From positions 1-64,000 of the forward strand of contig CABQJD010000001.1 of NCBI GenBank assembly GCA_902464405.1: a DNA stretch of 64,000 bases. The letters are read 5' to 3'. This stretch comes from an uncultured Actinomycetaceae bacterium. GTDB lineage: Bacteria; Actinomycetota; Actinomycetes; Actinomycetales; Actinomycetaceae. This document shows, in pieces, positions 35,099 through 42,952 of the stretch (position 1 is its first letter; every line of letters begins with the position of its first letter). The translations under genes and the position numbers were made by a program. The notes under the pieces were generated by a model. It was not told where the DNA came from. It did no database searches and saw only the letters and a list, made by a program, of their open reading frames with translations.

Positions 35099-36086
35099 TC
35101 GAGCCACCAACCTTCTTATCGACAAGGAAGTAGAGCACAGCGAGCACTCCTGCAATCAATGCCATCACAATAGCAATTGCAGACGCCGGACCATCGCCAC
35201 CTGGAGTTATCTGCCCTTTCGCCGTTGATAATGCCATCATCATTGGCGTGTAGTTGTATTCCATCCACGCATTCGCACTCGATAATACCTGCGGTTCATT
35301 GTAGAGCTGAATAGTGCCGACAATTGAAAGCAAGATTGCCAGAAGAGCTGCCCCACGAACCATTGGGATTTTAATCTTCGTAACAATTTGGAAACCTGTT
35401 GCACCGTCAAGACGAGCAGCCTCATAAAGGTCGTGGGGAATCGCCTGCAGTGCAGCAAGGAAAATCAGCATATTATATCCAGTGAAGGTCCACGTGGTCA
35501 TATTCGCCATCGAAGCAATCACCATTTTGTGCCCAAAGAAATCGATTGGGAATTCTGCACCGAATAAACCTGCGATTGAATTGAAAGGCGATACTCCAGG
35601 AGTGTAGATATACATCCAAATAATTGCCGCAACCACACCGGGGACAGCATAGGGAAGGAAGTACCCTAAACGGAATATTGCAACTCTTTTAACTAAATAT
35701 GAATCGATCAACAGTGCGAGTGCGAGAGCAGCGAAAATCATCACTGGCACTTGAAACACCGTATACAGAATTACTCGCCCAATACCTGTCCAAAAATCTG
35801 AACTTGTGAGAACGTATATAAAGTTGTCAAAACCAACAAATACATTATGTTTCTCACCGCCGCCAAAGGCGCCTCCGCCAGTAGCTTTCAACTGGAAAAA
35901 GCTCGTCACCAGCGAGACGAGAATCGGAATAATGAAAATAAGCAAGAAAAGCAGCGTGAAAGGCGCCATAAAAATCCAGCCAGTGCGTGCTTCGTGAATT
36001 GCTCGCCGTGACGCCTTCTTGCGCAACGTATACATCTCACCCTTGGCCGGCTCAATTGTGCGGGCCGTGTCTAAATGATTAGCCAT
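35091..36086 (-). CDS. Sugar ABC transporter permease, CUT1 MalF type (system 2)
   Basis: A 331-residue permease. A basic cytoplasmic N terminus (about 35 residues) is followed by six helices (WIFMAPFTLLFLLIFIIPILV first) and the EAA loop YEAARLDGATGFQIVTKIKIP. AAGGAA lies upstream of the ATG at 36086. It lies after the binding-protein gene, separated by about 170 bp with two hairpins. Confidence 0.93.
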   Translation of the reverse strand: MANHLDTARTIEPAKGEMYTLRKKASRRAIHEARTGWIFMAPFTLLFLLIFIIPILVSLVTSFFQLKATGGGAFGGGEKHNVFVGFDNFIYVLTSSDFWTGIGRVILYTVFQVPVMIFAALALALLIDSYLVKRVAIFRLGYFLPYAVPGVVAAIIWMYIYTPGVSPFNSIAGLFGAEFPIDFFGHKMVIASMANMTTWTFTGYNMLIFLAALQAIPHDLYEAARLDGATGFQIVTKIKIPMVRGAALLAILLSIVGTIQLYNEPQVLSSANAWMEYNYTPMMMALSTAKGQITPGGDGPASAIAIVMALIAGVLAVLYFLVDKKVGGSND

Positions 36087-36165
36087 GAGGGTCTTCCTTA
36101 AACCTTGTTTTACATCTACCCCTGCATCGTTGCAAGAGAATCGCTAGAAGGGATTTCTCAGACGA

Positions 36166-36250
36166 GGACGCCCACCATTCCCGCCGAGGAGTGGTGGGCG
36201 TCCCGACTGTCTATTGAGTTAGATATAGCGCCAGCAAAGCTGAGCTATAT
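36166..36250 (-). terminator. Two intercistronic hairpins between SBP2 and permease genes
   Basis: Hairpin 1: GGACGCCCACCA (36166-36177) pairs with TGGTGGGCGTCC (36192-36203), a 12-bp perfect stem with a 14-nt loop. Hairpin 2, next to the binding-protein stop: ATATAGC (36223-36229) pairs with GCTATAT (36244-36250) and encloses CAGC-AAA-GCTG. On the minus strand hairpin 2 comes first. Neither has a T-run; a role in mRNA processing and differential expression is likely. Confidence 0.65.
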
Positions 36251-36258
36251 ACGCCAGA

Positions 36259-37572
36259 TCACTTAACTGTGAGACCAGCGTCTGTGAGTGCCTTCTTAGC
36301 AGAGTCAGCTGCACCAGCAAACACATCTGCAACCTTCGAGGTGCCTGCGCCAGCATCAGCATTATCTTTACCAGAGAGGAAGCCCTGAGGCACTGACCAG
36401 CTTGGTGGGAAAGTGAAGGCATTCATGTTTGCATTTGCAGTGTTGAATTCCTTAATTACATCTTGCCCGCCGAATGCTGCAGCATACTCTGGGTTAGAAG
36501 GAGCAGCGGAAGCAGCTACAACAAGACCCTGCGTAGCAAGATCATCAACCTGAGTATTGAACCAAGCGTTAAACTTCATAGCCTGCTCTGGATGCTCACA
36601 AGTCTTGGAAACGACTACACCAGAACCACCATTAGGACCAGTCTTACCAGCGCCTGCGCCGAAGTCTGGAAGCTGAGCAATTGCCCACTTTCCATAAGAA
36701 TCAGATCCGTTAAGACCGCTGGCAAGGAGAGTTGCGTCCCATGCAGCACCAAATGCACCGATAAGAGTGCCATCGGCCATTGCCTTTTCCATATCGCCTG
36801 TGTCTGTCCAACGATTCACTACAAAAGTAGATTTATCATCGAGGAGTGTCTGCCAGAAGTTAGCAACCTTGGTGGAGCCTTTTCCAGCAGTATTCACTAC
36901 CCAAGAATCGCCCTCCACTGTGAACCACTGATCACCAGAAGCTGCAACCATTGAGCTGTAGAGCTGTGCGCCTTCATCTGGGTTGAATGCAGCAATATAC
37001 TTACCAGCTGCAGCAGCCTTCTTTGCAGCAGCAACGAACTCATCAGCAGTGGTTGGAACGTTGATACCTAGCTCTTCAAATGCAGCCTTGTTGTAGTAGT
37101 ACAGGAGCGGACCAGTATCCTGAGGAATACCGAAATACTTGCCATCAATAGCCATTGACTCGAATGGACCAGCACCAAAGTCTGACTTGTACTGCGATGC
37201 ATACTTAGAGACATCCTGAACCATATCATTCACATACAGCTCAGCAAGGTCTGCGTACCCAGCCTGATAGAGGCATGGAGCATTCTTTGCCTCAATATCG
37301 GTCTTTACTTTCTGAATAAGCTCCTGAGCTTTGCCGTCAAACTTAGTTGCCTTCACCTGAATGTCTGGATTTTCAGCATTCCATTTCTTGACAATATCTG
37401 CCACTTTGGTAGCTGTGTCAGAATTATCCAAACGATGCAGGTATTCAATCGTAACTGGACCATCAGCCTTTGCATCTTTGCCAGGCTCCTTAGCTCCAGA
37501 GCAAGCTGCGAGGCTGAGAGCAGCAACTGAACACACAGCCGCAACCTTCACCAATTTCTTTGAAATTGCCAT
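36259..37572 (-). CDS. Sugar ABC transporter substrate-binding lipoprotein (system 2)
   Basis: A 437-residue CUT1 binding protein with lipoprotein signal MAISKKLVKVAAVCSVAALS then LAAC (lipobox cysteine about residue 24). The mature part shows the SBP_bac_1 pattern (YLHRLDNSDTATKVADIVKKW, LYYYNKAAFEELGI, and GGSGVVVSKTCEHPEQAMKF). AAGGAGAG precedes the ATG. It heads the operon with two permeases, GH20 and DeoR, so its ligand is probably a HexNAc-containing oligosaccharide. Confidence 0.93.
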   Translation of the reverse strand: MAISKKLVKVAAVCSVAALSLAACSGAKEPGKDAKADGPVTIEYLHRLDNSDTATKVADIVKKWNAENPDIQVKATKFDGKAQELIQKVKTDIEAKNAPCLYQAGYADLAELYVNDMVQDVSKYASQYKSDFGAGPFESMAIDGKYFGIPQDTGPLLYYYNKAAFEELGINVPTTADEFVAAAKKAAAAGKYIAAFNPDEGAQLYSSMVAASGDQWFTVEGDSWVVNTAGKGSTKVANFWQTLLDDKSTFVVNRWTDTGDMEKAMADGTLIGAFGAAWDATLLASGLNGSDSYGKWAIAQLPDFGAGAGKTGPNGGSGVVVSKTCEHPEQAMKFNAWFNTQVDDLATQGLVVAASAAPSNPEYAAAFGGQDVIKEFNTANANMNAFTFPPSWSVPQGFLSGKDNADAGAGTSKVADVFAGAADSAKKALTDAGLTVK

Positions 37573-37740
37573 TTTCTCTCCTTCGAGTGAACCAAATCGA
37601 GTATTTCGAATAAGTGCTTGTGATTTGATCCGTATTTAATTGTACGCTGTATCACGTTAAATCTCAGAATAGCTTAAATTTATGGTAAAAACATTCCGAA
37701 ATAATGATTGTTACCGCATTGAAATAATCAATTTAATGAT

Positions 37741-39087
37741 TTATTGAGCGTTAATTGCTCCGCGACCCTCAATTCGCACATCTCCGCTAAACGCAACACC
37801 TTCAGTGAAGTGCCAATCGCCTCTCACTGTAAAAGTAGTGACGTCTTTGAGCGAAGGAATGCTCGGGAAACGCTCATCAAAATCGTCAACGAACTGGAAA
37901 TACTCTTTATCGAGATCGATCACAGGAGCAGCTGGAACCACAAGTTCAAGGTGTGCCTCTGGCGTCACCTCATAAGCATCGGAACGCAACGTGAGCAGAT
38001 CGTTTGTCGTCTTCACAGGCAAGAAACGACTGCGCGGTACGAGCACTGGCTGCGCGCCATCAAAACTTGCCACAATGGCGCCCATAGCACATTCAAGCTG
38101 ATAAACCTCGGGTGAAGTCTTATCTGTAGGATCCACGTGTTTGCGGTTACGAATCAGCGGAAGCCCGACGAGACCATTCGTCTCATGCAGCAGCTTACTC
38201 AACGCTTCCAAGTTGAACCACAAATTATTCGTATGGAAGAAAGGATGACGATGCTCATCGGTGAAATAATCCATCTGATGCTCTGGCGTCTGCGCAGTAT
38301 CACGTAAAATCACACGCCCGTCAGAAATGCGGCGAGCTAGATGCCCTCCCTTACGATCTGCAGCAGTACGCACACACACTTCAGGAGCATAAGGAGCACC
38401 GCTTTGGGCAAACCATGCAGCAATTTCGGCGCTTGGAGCAGCACCCAAATTGTCGGCATTCGAAGTCATCATATACTTATAGCCCTGCTCAATAAGCGTA
38501 TCCACTAAGCCCATATCCGTGAGAGTGGTGAAAATATCGCCGTGCCCGGGCGGGCACCATTCGAGGCTTGGATCACTCGGCCATTCCACAGGCTCTAGAG
38601 AATCAACAAGCAGCTTCGGCTCTTTGCCTTGAAGAAAATCAATCGGCAGATTATCACTGGCAATATCACTCGGGAGTGCTTCTAACGTATCAGCTTGAGT
38701 GCGAAAAGAGTTCATAAAGATAAGCGGCAAACGCACATCATACTTTTCACGTGCCGCACGCACCTGATCACAAATAATATCAAGAAAGCTCTTACCCTCG
38801 CGCACAGAAATAAGACTCTTTGCACGATCAAGCCCCATACTCGTGCCCAAGCCACCGTTGAGCTTAAGCATCACTGTGCGGCTTAAAGCCTCGCGTGCAG
38901 CCTCTTGAGAAACCGTTTGCGCAAATTCCACTGCGCTATCAACCTCAGTAATAGGCTCGATGGTTTCCTCAGGAATTAAGCCAGTAGCCCCATCTGCAAC
39001 CTGCTGTGCATAGCGAGCAAACACTTCAATTGCCAGCGGGCTGACGCCAGCGGCAGCCATTTTTTCACGCGAAGCTTCGAATGCCAT
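37741..39087 (-). CDS. UTP-glucose-1-phosphate uridylyltransferase, eukaryotic UGP2 type
   Basis: A 448-residue UDPGP-family pyrophosphorylase. The uridyl-binding block LKLNGGLGTSMGLDRAKSLI is diagnostic of the UGP2/UAP branch, not bacterial GalU; MTSNADNLGA and the HTNNLWFNL block also fit, and the C terminus is a short beta-helix tail (VRGDWHFTEGVAFSGDVRIEG). It makes UDP-glucose; the same type serves UDP-hexose recycling in bifidobacterial lacto-N-biose metabolism. It lies about 170 bp upstream of the system-2 binding protein, so co-transcription is possible but not certain. Confidence 0.9.
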   Translation of the reverse strand: MAFEASREKMAAAGVSPLAIEVFARYAQQVADGATGLIPEETIEPITEVDSAVEFAQTVSQEAAREALSRTVMLKLNGGLGTSMGLDRAKSLISVREGKSFLDIICDQVRAAREKYDVRLPLIFMNSFRTQADTLEALPSDIASDNLPIDFLQGKEPKLLVDSLEPVEWPSDPSLEWCPPGHGDIFTTLTDMGLVDTLIEQGYKYMMTSNADNLGAAPSAEIAAWFAQSGAPYAPEVCVRTAADRKGGHLARRISDGRVILRDTAQTPEHQMDYFTDEHRHPFFHTNNLWFNLEALSKLLHETNGLVGLPLIRNRKHVDPTDKTSPEVYQLECAMGAIVASFDGAQPVLVPRSRFLPVKTTNDLLTLRSDAYEVTPEAHLELVVPAAPVIDLDKEYFQFVDDFDERFPSIPSLKDVTTFTVRGDWHFTEGVAFSGDVRIEGRGAINAQ

Positions 39088-39575
39088 AAGTATTTCCCTT
39101 TTCTTACAGACTTTTTCTTACAGACGCAAACTTCCATTCGCATCACCAAATAGATTGCAGAGCGCGTGCGAAGCGTACACAAATAATTTCATATACATGA
39201 AGCAGCGCTTATCTTGCTGCTCACGCAAGCATACTTCTTTCTATGTACACTCTCTTTGCACACTCTCTCCTATAAAAGGATATACAGAATTTCCACAGAA
39301 GTACTAGCAGTCTAAAAGCTAAATTCGAAGAATACTGCCATATAATAAGCCATATAATAAGAAGCGCACATCCACAGCAGATTTTCATTAATTCTTGCCC
39401 ACGCAAAATCACCCGAAAGCGCGCGAAAAGCCATGCAGGAAATAAAATAACTGCTCAACGAAGAAGCGGCAAAACTAAATGAGCTACCCCTTAGAAGACA
39501 CAAATTTTTTGATTTGATCTTCGCTCTAAGGAAATACCTCAATCCCTCTTTACGCCTCTTTTAAGGTATATAAAA
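39088..39575. other. Gene-free stretch between bL37 copy B and the UGPase gene
   Basis: No credible gene. A perfect 12-bp tandem duplication (GCCATATAATAA at 39337-39348 and 39349-39360) lies in an A/T-rich part and could contain a -10-like TATAAT. Nothing else is recognised. Confidence 0.5.
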
Positions 39576-39795
39576 TCAGGCATCTGAACGTTTGTCGTGA
39601 TTTGCTGCCTTACCCTTACGGGCGCGGCGTTTATTCCCACGCGTAGACATTTCTTCCCTCATTAAAAAGGTTGATCACTTAGGGATGTTCGAATGAATTT
39701 TGAGCACTTTCCTGAATTAGAAATTCACCTTCAACACAGACCACGAATCCTCGTGATCTTCATACGTAATTCCTGCTGTGCCTGCTCACAGCAGC
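39568..39795. repeat. Direct repeat, copy B (with 41863-42088)
   Basis: About 228 bp aligned with 41863-42088: it includes a whole bL37 gene, the intergenic spacer, and the last 22 or so codons of rsrA. Coding parts are near-identical and the spacer is diverged. The two copies flank the sulfatase gene in direct orientation. Confidence 0.85.
39576..39650 (-). CDS. Ribosomal protein bL37, divergent second copy
   Basis: A 24-codon gene with product MSTRGNKRRARKGKAANH then DKRSDA. The first 18 residues equal the other copy (41871-41945), but the family-conserved tail HGKRPNA reads HDKRSDA, changing three of the last six residues. GAGGG lies before the ATG. Either a specialised paralogue or an early-decaying duplicate; purifying selection on the first 18 codons (synonymous changes only) argues that it was expressed for some time. 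Confidence 0.78.
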   Translation of the reverse strand: MSTRGNKRRARKGKAANHDKRSDA

Positions 39796-39797
39796 CA
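39731..39797 (-). pseudogene. 3' remnant of rsrA (anti-sigma factor)
   Basis: About 22 codons matching the C terminus of the intact rsrA: CCEQAQQELRMKITRIRG here against CCEQAPQELRMKITRICG. An indel changes the last residues and stop. The rest of rsrA and all of sigR are absent, so this is a fragment carried by the duplication, not a gene. Confidence 0.82.
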
Positions 39798-40102
39798 CAA
39801 CTATCTTTTACGTGCTGCTTCACACAAATACCATGAGATTTTCTCGTATGTTTCCATCTTATATACACGCAAGATGAATAATTACAGCTAAAATAGGTAG
39901 GTGAAAATGCTGGCATACCAGCCTGCTCATTGCCGCATATTGAGCTGGCAAGGCATATGTGCATCACGCGCATACTAATCCTATGCATTGAGCCAGTGTC
40001 TGCCAGCATCTTCCAGACCAATAACTCGATCTTTCAATAGATCAAATGCACAGATTCATCAGTGCCAGAGCATCGATCTATGCTGCCTACGAAGGAGATA
40101 CT

Positions 40103-41611
40103 ATGCAGCGCAACGTTATTCTTATTTACGTTGATCAGTGGAGAGGAGACGCTTTTTCGAGTGAAGGGCATCCCACTGTGCGCACTCCTTATTTAGACGA
40201 GTTTGCTGATCAGGGGGCACGGGCACGCCACGCATATTCTGCTGCACCCACCTGCGTTCCTGCACGGATGACTCTCTTTACAGGCTTATCACCTGCACAT
40301 CACGGCAGAGTTGGCTATCAAGATGGCGTACCTTTCGATATTGAAACCACTCTTGCAGGAGAGTTTAAGAAAGCAGGCTATCACACTCAAGCTATTGGAA
40401 AAATGCATGTTTACCCCGAGCGTGTAAGAGCCGGTTTTGATGACGTAATTTTACATGACGGTTATTTGCACTATTCACGCAAGCGCGAGCGCGATACGCA
40501 GTGGTACGATGATTATCTTAGCTGGCTACGCGATCAAGATGGCGAAAATGCCGTATCCGATTATCTCGATAACGGATTGCACTGCAACTCGATGGTCGCA
40601 CGCCCGTGGGAACGCAGTGAACGGCTCCACCCATCGTCTTGGGCAGTGACGAAGAGTATCGAATGGCTCTATCGTCGCGATCCTAGCGTTCCTTTCTTTT
40701 TATATCTTTCCTTTCACCGCCCCCACCCGCCATATGACCCACCGCAATGGGCATTCGATCAATACATGAACATGCCTTCCCATGAAGTACCAATTGGCGA
40801 TTGGATTGAAGATTATCAGCAATGGCGTAACGATAAAAGCCCTCAAGCAAACGTCGCCCACTATCCCACATATGATATGCACCGAGCTCAAGCTGGCTAT
40901 TACGGAAATATGAGCCATATTGACGCTCAGCTTGATCGCCTATTTGAAGCGTTGGGTGAATTTGGGCTTAGCAGCAATACATATATTGCATTTTCATCAG
41001 ATCACGGTGAGATGATGGGCGATCATGATATGTGGCGCAAAGGCTACCCTTATGAAGGCTCCGCACGTATCCCATTTTTCCTTAAAGGCCCAGGAATTCC
41101 TGGGCATTCCACAATTGATTCAATTATGGAAATTCGCGATATTATGCCCACGCTGCTTGAATGCGCTGGAATAGATATTCCTGCAGGGATTGATGGCCGC
41201 TCAGTATTGAGTGAGATTCGTGACGCTGATGGCTGCGCTGCCTCGCTGCCTTCCGATCAACCTCAAGCTGCTGGCGTCATCGACGAGCCTTGGCGAAATT
41301 ATCTGCACGGCGAGCACACAATCCGCGGCTGGAGTTTGCAGTTTATCCGTTCGAATCATTTCAAATATATATGGATTTCAGAATCGGGGCGCGAACAGCT
41401 GTTTGATATGGATAACGACCCAACTGAGCTGCATGATCTACATAAAGACCCTAGATATACCGCCATTCTTGAAGAGCATCGCGCACTACTTATTAAAGAG
41501 CTTGAAGAGCGCGAAGAAGGCTACGTGCAAAATGGTGCTCTTATTCCAGGGCAAAAAGCACTCGATATTCTCAGCTTCGCAGGAACTAACCCTGTGGGTA
41601 TCGAGCACTGA
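40103..41611 (+). CDS. Cytoplasmic formylglycine-dependent sulfatase
   Basis: A 502-residue alkaline-phosphatase-fold sulfatase (family S1 type). The maturation motif is C51-V-P-A-R (C-x-P-x-R) in APTCVPARMTLFTG, giving a Cys-type site for oxidation to formylglycine. Metal ligands are seen in ILIYVDQW and SSDHGEMMGDHDMW. There is no signal peptide, so it should desulfate imported sugars inside the cell. AAGGAG lies before the ATG at 40103. No maturase is in the window; an FGE or anSME must be elsewhere. Flanked by direct repeats with bL37. Substrate is unknown; the context favours a sulfated HexNAc oligosaccharide. Confidence 0.9.
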   Translation: MQRNVILIYVDQWRGDAFSSEGHPTVRTPYLDEFADQGARARHAYSAAPTCVPARMTLFTGLSPAHHGRVGYQDGVPFDIETTLAGEFKKAGYHTQAIGKMHVYPERVRAGFDDVILHDGYLHYSRKRERDTQWYDDYLSWLRDQDGENAVSDYLDNGLHCNSMVARPWERSERLHPSSWAVTKSIEWLYRRDPSVPFFLYLSFHRPHPPYDPPQWAFDQYMNMPSHEVPIGDWIEDYQQWRNDKSPQANVAHYPTYDMHRAQAGYYGNMSHIDAQLDRLFEALGEFGLSSNTYIAFSSDHGEMMGDHDMWRKGYPYEGSARIPFFLKGPGIPGHSTIDSIMEIRDIMPTLLECAGIDIPAGIDGRSVLSEIRDADGCAASLPSDQPQAAGVIDEPWRNYLHGEHTIRGWSLQFIRSNHFKYIWISESGREQLFDMDNDPTELHDLHKDPRYTAILEEHRALLIKELEEREEGYVQNGALIPGQKALDILSFAGTNPVGIEH

Positions 41612-41754
41612 TTATCAAACGCTACTCATTTCAAATGCCAGCTAATTAAAATTTATAATTTCTCACTAAGACTGCAGTTTCATTCTCTGCCAGTGCACTT
41701 GCGCAAGGCAAAACTGCATTAACATACAAAGAATTGTGTATTGTGATTTACCCT

Positions 41755-41773
41755 ACGGCTATTTTATAGCCGT
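41755..41773 (+). terminator. Short hairpin after the sulfatase gene
   Basis: ACGGCTA (41755-41761) and TAGCCGT (41767-41773) form a perfect 7-bp stem with loop TTTTA, about 145 bp after the sulfatase stop. No strong T-run. It may precede the main terminator. Confidence 0.45.
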
Positions 41774-41812
41774 GTGGCACTTGTATCTGCAGCTCAACTA
41801 GAATGCCCTTGG

Positions 41813-41867
41813 TATAAATAGGTGCGAGGCGGAGCTGACTTCCAGCTCCGCCTCGCACCTATTTATA
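41813..41867. terminator. Strong bidirectional terminator between sulfatase and bL37 copy A
   Basis: A 25-bp perfect stem (41813-41837 with 41843-41867) around the 5-nt loop ACTTC, with a GC-rich centre (GGTGCGAGGCGGAGCTG) and A/T-rich base, so that either strand ends in a short T-rich run. It lies between convergent sulfatase and bL37, 3 bp from the bL37 stop. Confidence 0.88.
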
Positions 41868-42088
41868 AAATCAGGCGTTTGGACGTTTGCCGTGATTTGC
41901 TGCCTTACCCTTACGAGCGCGGCGCTTATTCCCACGTGTAGACATTTCTTCCTCCGAAAAATGTTGATCGATCAGCGCTATTCTAGCGAATGTTGCGCAC
42001 TTTCCCGAATTAGAAATTTACCTTTGATACGGACCGCAAATCCTCGTAATCTTCATACGCAATTCCTGCGGTGCCTGCTCACAGCAAC
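41863..42088. repeat. Direct repeat, copy A (with 39568-39795)
   Basis: The parent-like copy: a full bL37 gene plus the 3' end of intact rsrA. See the partner at 39568-39795. The interval between the copies (about 2.07 kb) contains only the sulfatase gene and its terminators. Confidence 0.85.
41871..41945 (-). CDS. 50S ribosomal protein bL37
   Basis: A 24-codon gene encoding a highly basic peptide (MSTRGNKRRARKGKAANH then GKRPNA). The conserved tail ANHGKRPN and the K/R-rich body match bL37, the very small actinobacterial large-subunit protein first seen in mycobacterial ribosome structures. GGAGG is 5 nt before the ATG. It lies 72 bp downstream of rsrA on the same strand, and its stop is next to the 25-bp terminator, so it is probably the last gene of the nagB-nagA-sigR-rsrA string or has its own promoter. 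Confidence 0.88.
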   Translation of the reverse strand: MSTRGNKRRARKGKAANHGKRPNA

Positions 42089-42341
42089 TACGCCGCAAAA
42101 CTTCACGGAACCGCACCTCTGCATGAACTGCTGCACCGCACTCTTCACACGTCTCTGTATGCGCCAATAAAAGACGTTCCAACTCCTGAGGCATTGCATG
42201 ATCAAGCAGCTCACAAAGATTTTCCAAAACAGATGCACAATCACATTCTGCCAACTGAGCAATCAGTTGAAAGAAATGCTCCTGCAAATCTACACTCTCG
42301 GAGCCTGCACTTAAGCGCTCATTAAATTCACGCTCATTCAT
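42018..42341 (-). CDS. rsrA: Anti-sigma factor RsrA (mycothiol-system anti-sigma-R type)
   Basis: A 107-residue zinc-binding redox-sensitive anti-sigma factor. The ZAS motif H-x3-C-x2-C is seen as HTETCEEC, with an upstream CDC and a C-terminal CC pair (RRSCCEQAPQELRMKITR), matching RsrA/RshA proteins that release SigR/SigH on disulfide formation. The start overlaps the stop of the sigma gene (ATGA at 42338-42341). The last 22 codons are duplicated at 39731-39797. Confidence 0.92.
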   Translation of the reverse strand: MNEREFNERLSAGSESVDLQEHFFQLIAQLAECDCASVLENLCELLDHAMPQELERLLLAHTETCEECGAAVHAEVRFREVLRRSCCEQAPQELRMKITRICGPYQR

Positions 42342-42946
42342 ACGTTCTCCTTCACCGCATATCCCAAATTTCTTGCATAATCATGCAAAGCTTCACGAAG
42401 CTGAGCACGCCCACGATAAAGACGGCTCATAACCGTACCTATCGGTGTTTGCATAATTTCTGCAATTTCTTGATACGAAAACCCTTCCACATCCGCTAGA
42501 TAGACTGCCGTTCTGCGATCTTCAGGCAACGCCTCCAATGCTTCGCGGATTTCCGAATCGGGAAGATTATCGAGCGCCTGAGTTTCAGCAGAGGGCATAC
42601 CAGTAGAATGATGAGACGCAGCTTTATATTCCTGCCAATCTTCCACATCAGGCGAATCTGCCTCTTTCGGGCGGCGCTGAGCCTTACGATAATTTGAAAT
42701 AAACGCGTTGTTGAGAATCCGATACAACCATGCCTTCAAATTTGTTTCAGGCTTATATTGATGAAATGCTGCAAAAGCTTTCATATAGGTTTCTTGTATC
42801 AGATCCTCAGCATCCTGTTCATTACGAGTAAGCCTCATAGCAGCGCCATAAAGCTGATCAAGATAAGGAAGTGCATCACGCTCAAAGCGCGCTGCGCGCT
42901 GCTCATCAGTCTCGCTAGTATCTGCTCGAATCAGTTCTTCTACCAT
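42338..42946 (-). CDS. sigR: ECF RNA polymerase sigma factor, SigR/SigH type
   Basis: A 202-residue ECF sigma factor with region 2 (LYGAAMRLTRNEQDAEDLIQETYMKAFAAFHQYKPETNLKAWLYRILNNAFISNYRKAQRRP) and region 4 (EALEALPEDRRTAVYLADVEGFSYQEIAEIMQTPIGTVMSRLYRGRAQLREAL region). It governs the thiol-oxidative stress response together with RsrA. It starts 6 bp after the nagA stop with only a weak AAGAG, suggesting translation coupled to nagA; no SigR-type promoter was recognised upstream. This linkage to amino-sugar genes is unusual. Confidence 0.93.
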   Translation of the reverse strand: MVEELIRADTSETDEQRAARFERDALPYLDQLYGAAMRLTRNEQDAEDLIQETYMKAFAAFHQYKPETNLKAWLYRILNNAFISNYRKAQRRPKEADSPDVEDWQEYKAASHHSTGMPSAETQALDNLPDSEIREALEALPEDRRTAVYLADVEGFSYQEIAEIMQTPIGTVMSRLYRGRAQLREALHDYARNLGYAVKENV

Positions 42947-42952
42947 CAGCTC

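Noticed and set aside
39731..40021. Whole 96-codon minus-strand frame as a gene
   Set aside because: Only its last 22 codons match rsrA; the upstream part has no similarity to RsrA and lacks the HxxxCxxC motif, so only a pseudogene fragment is annotated.
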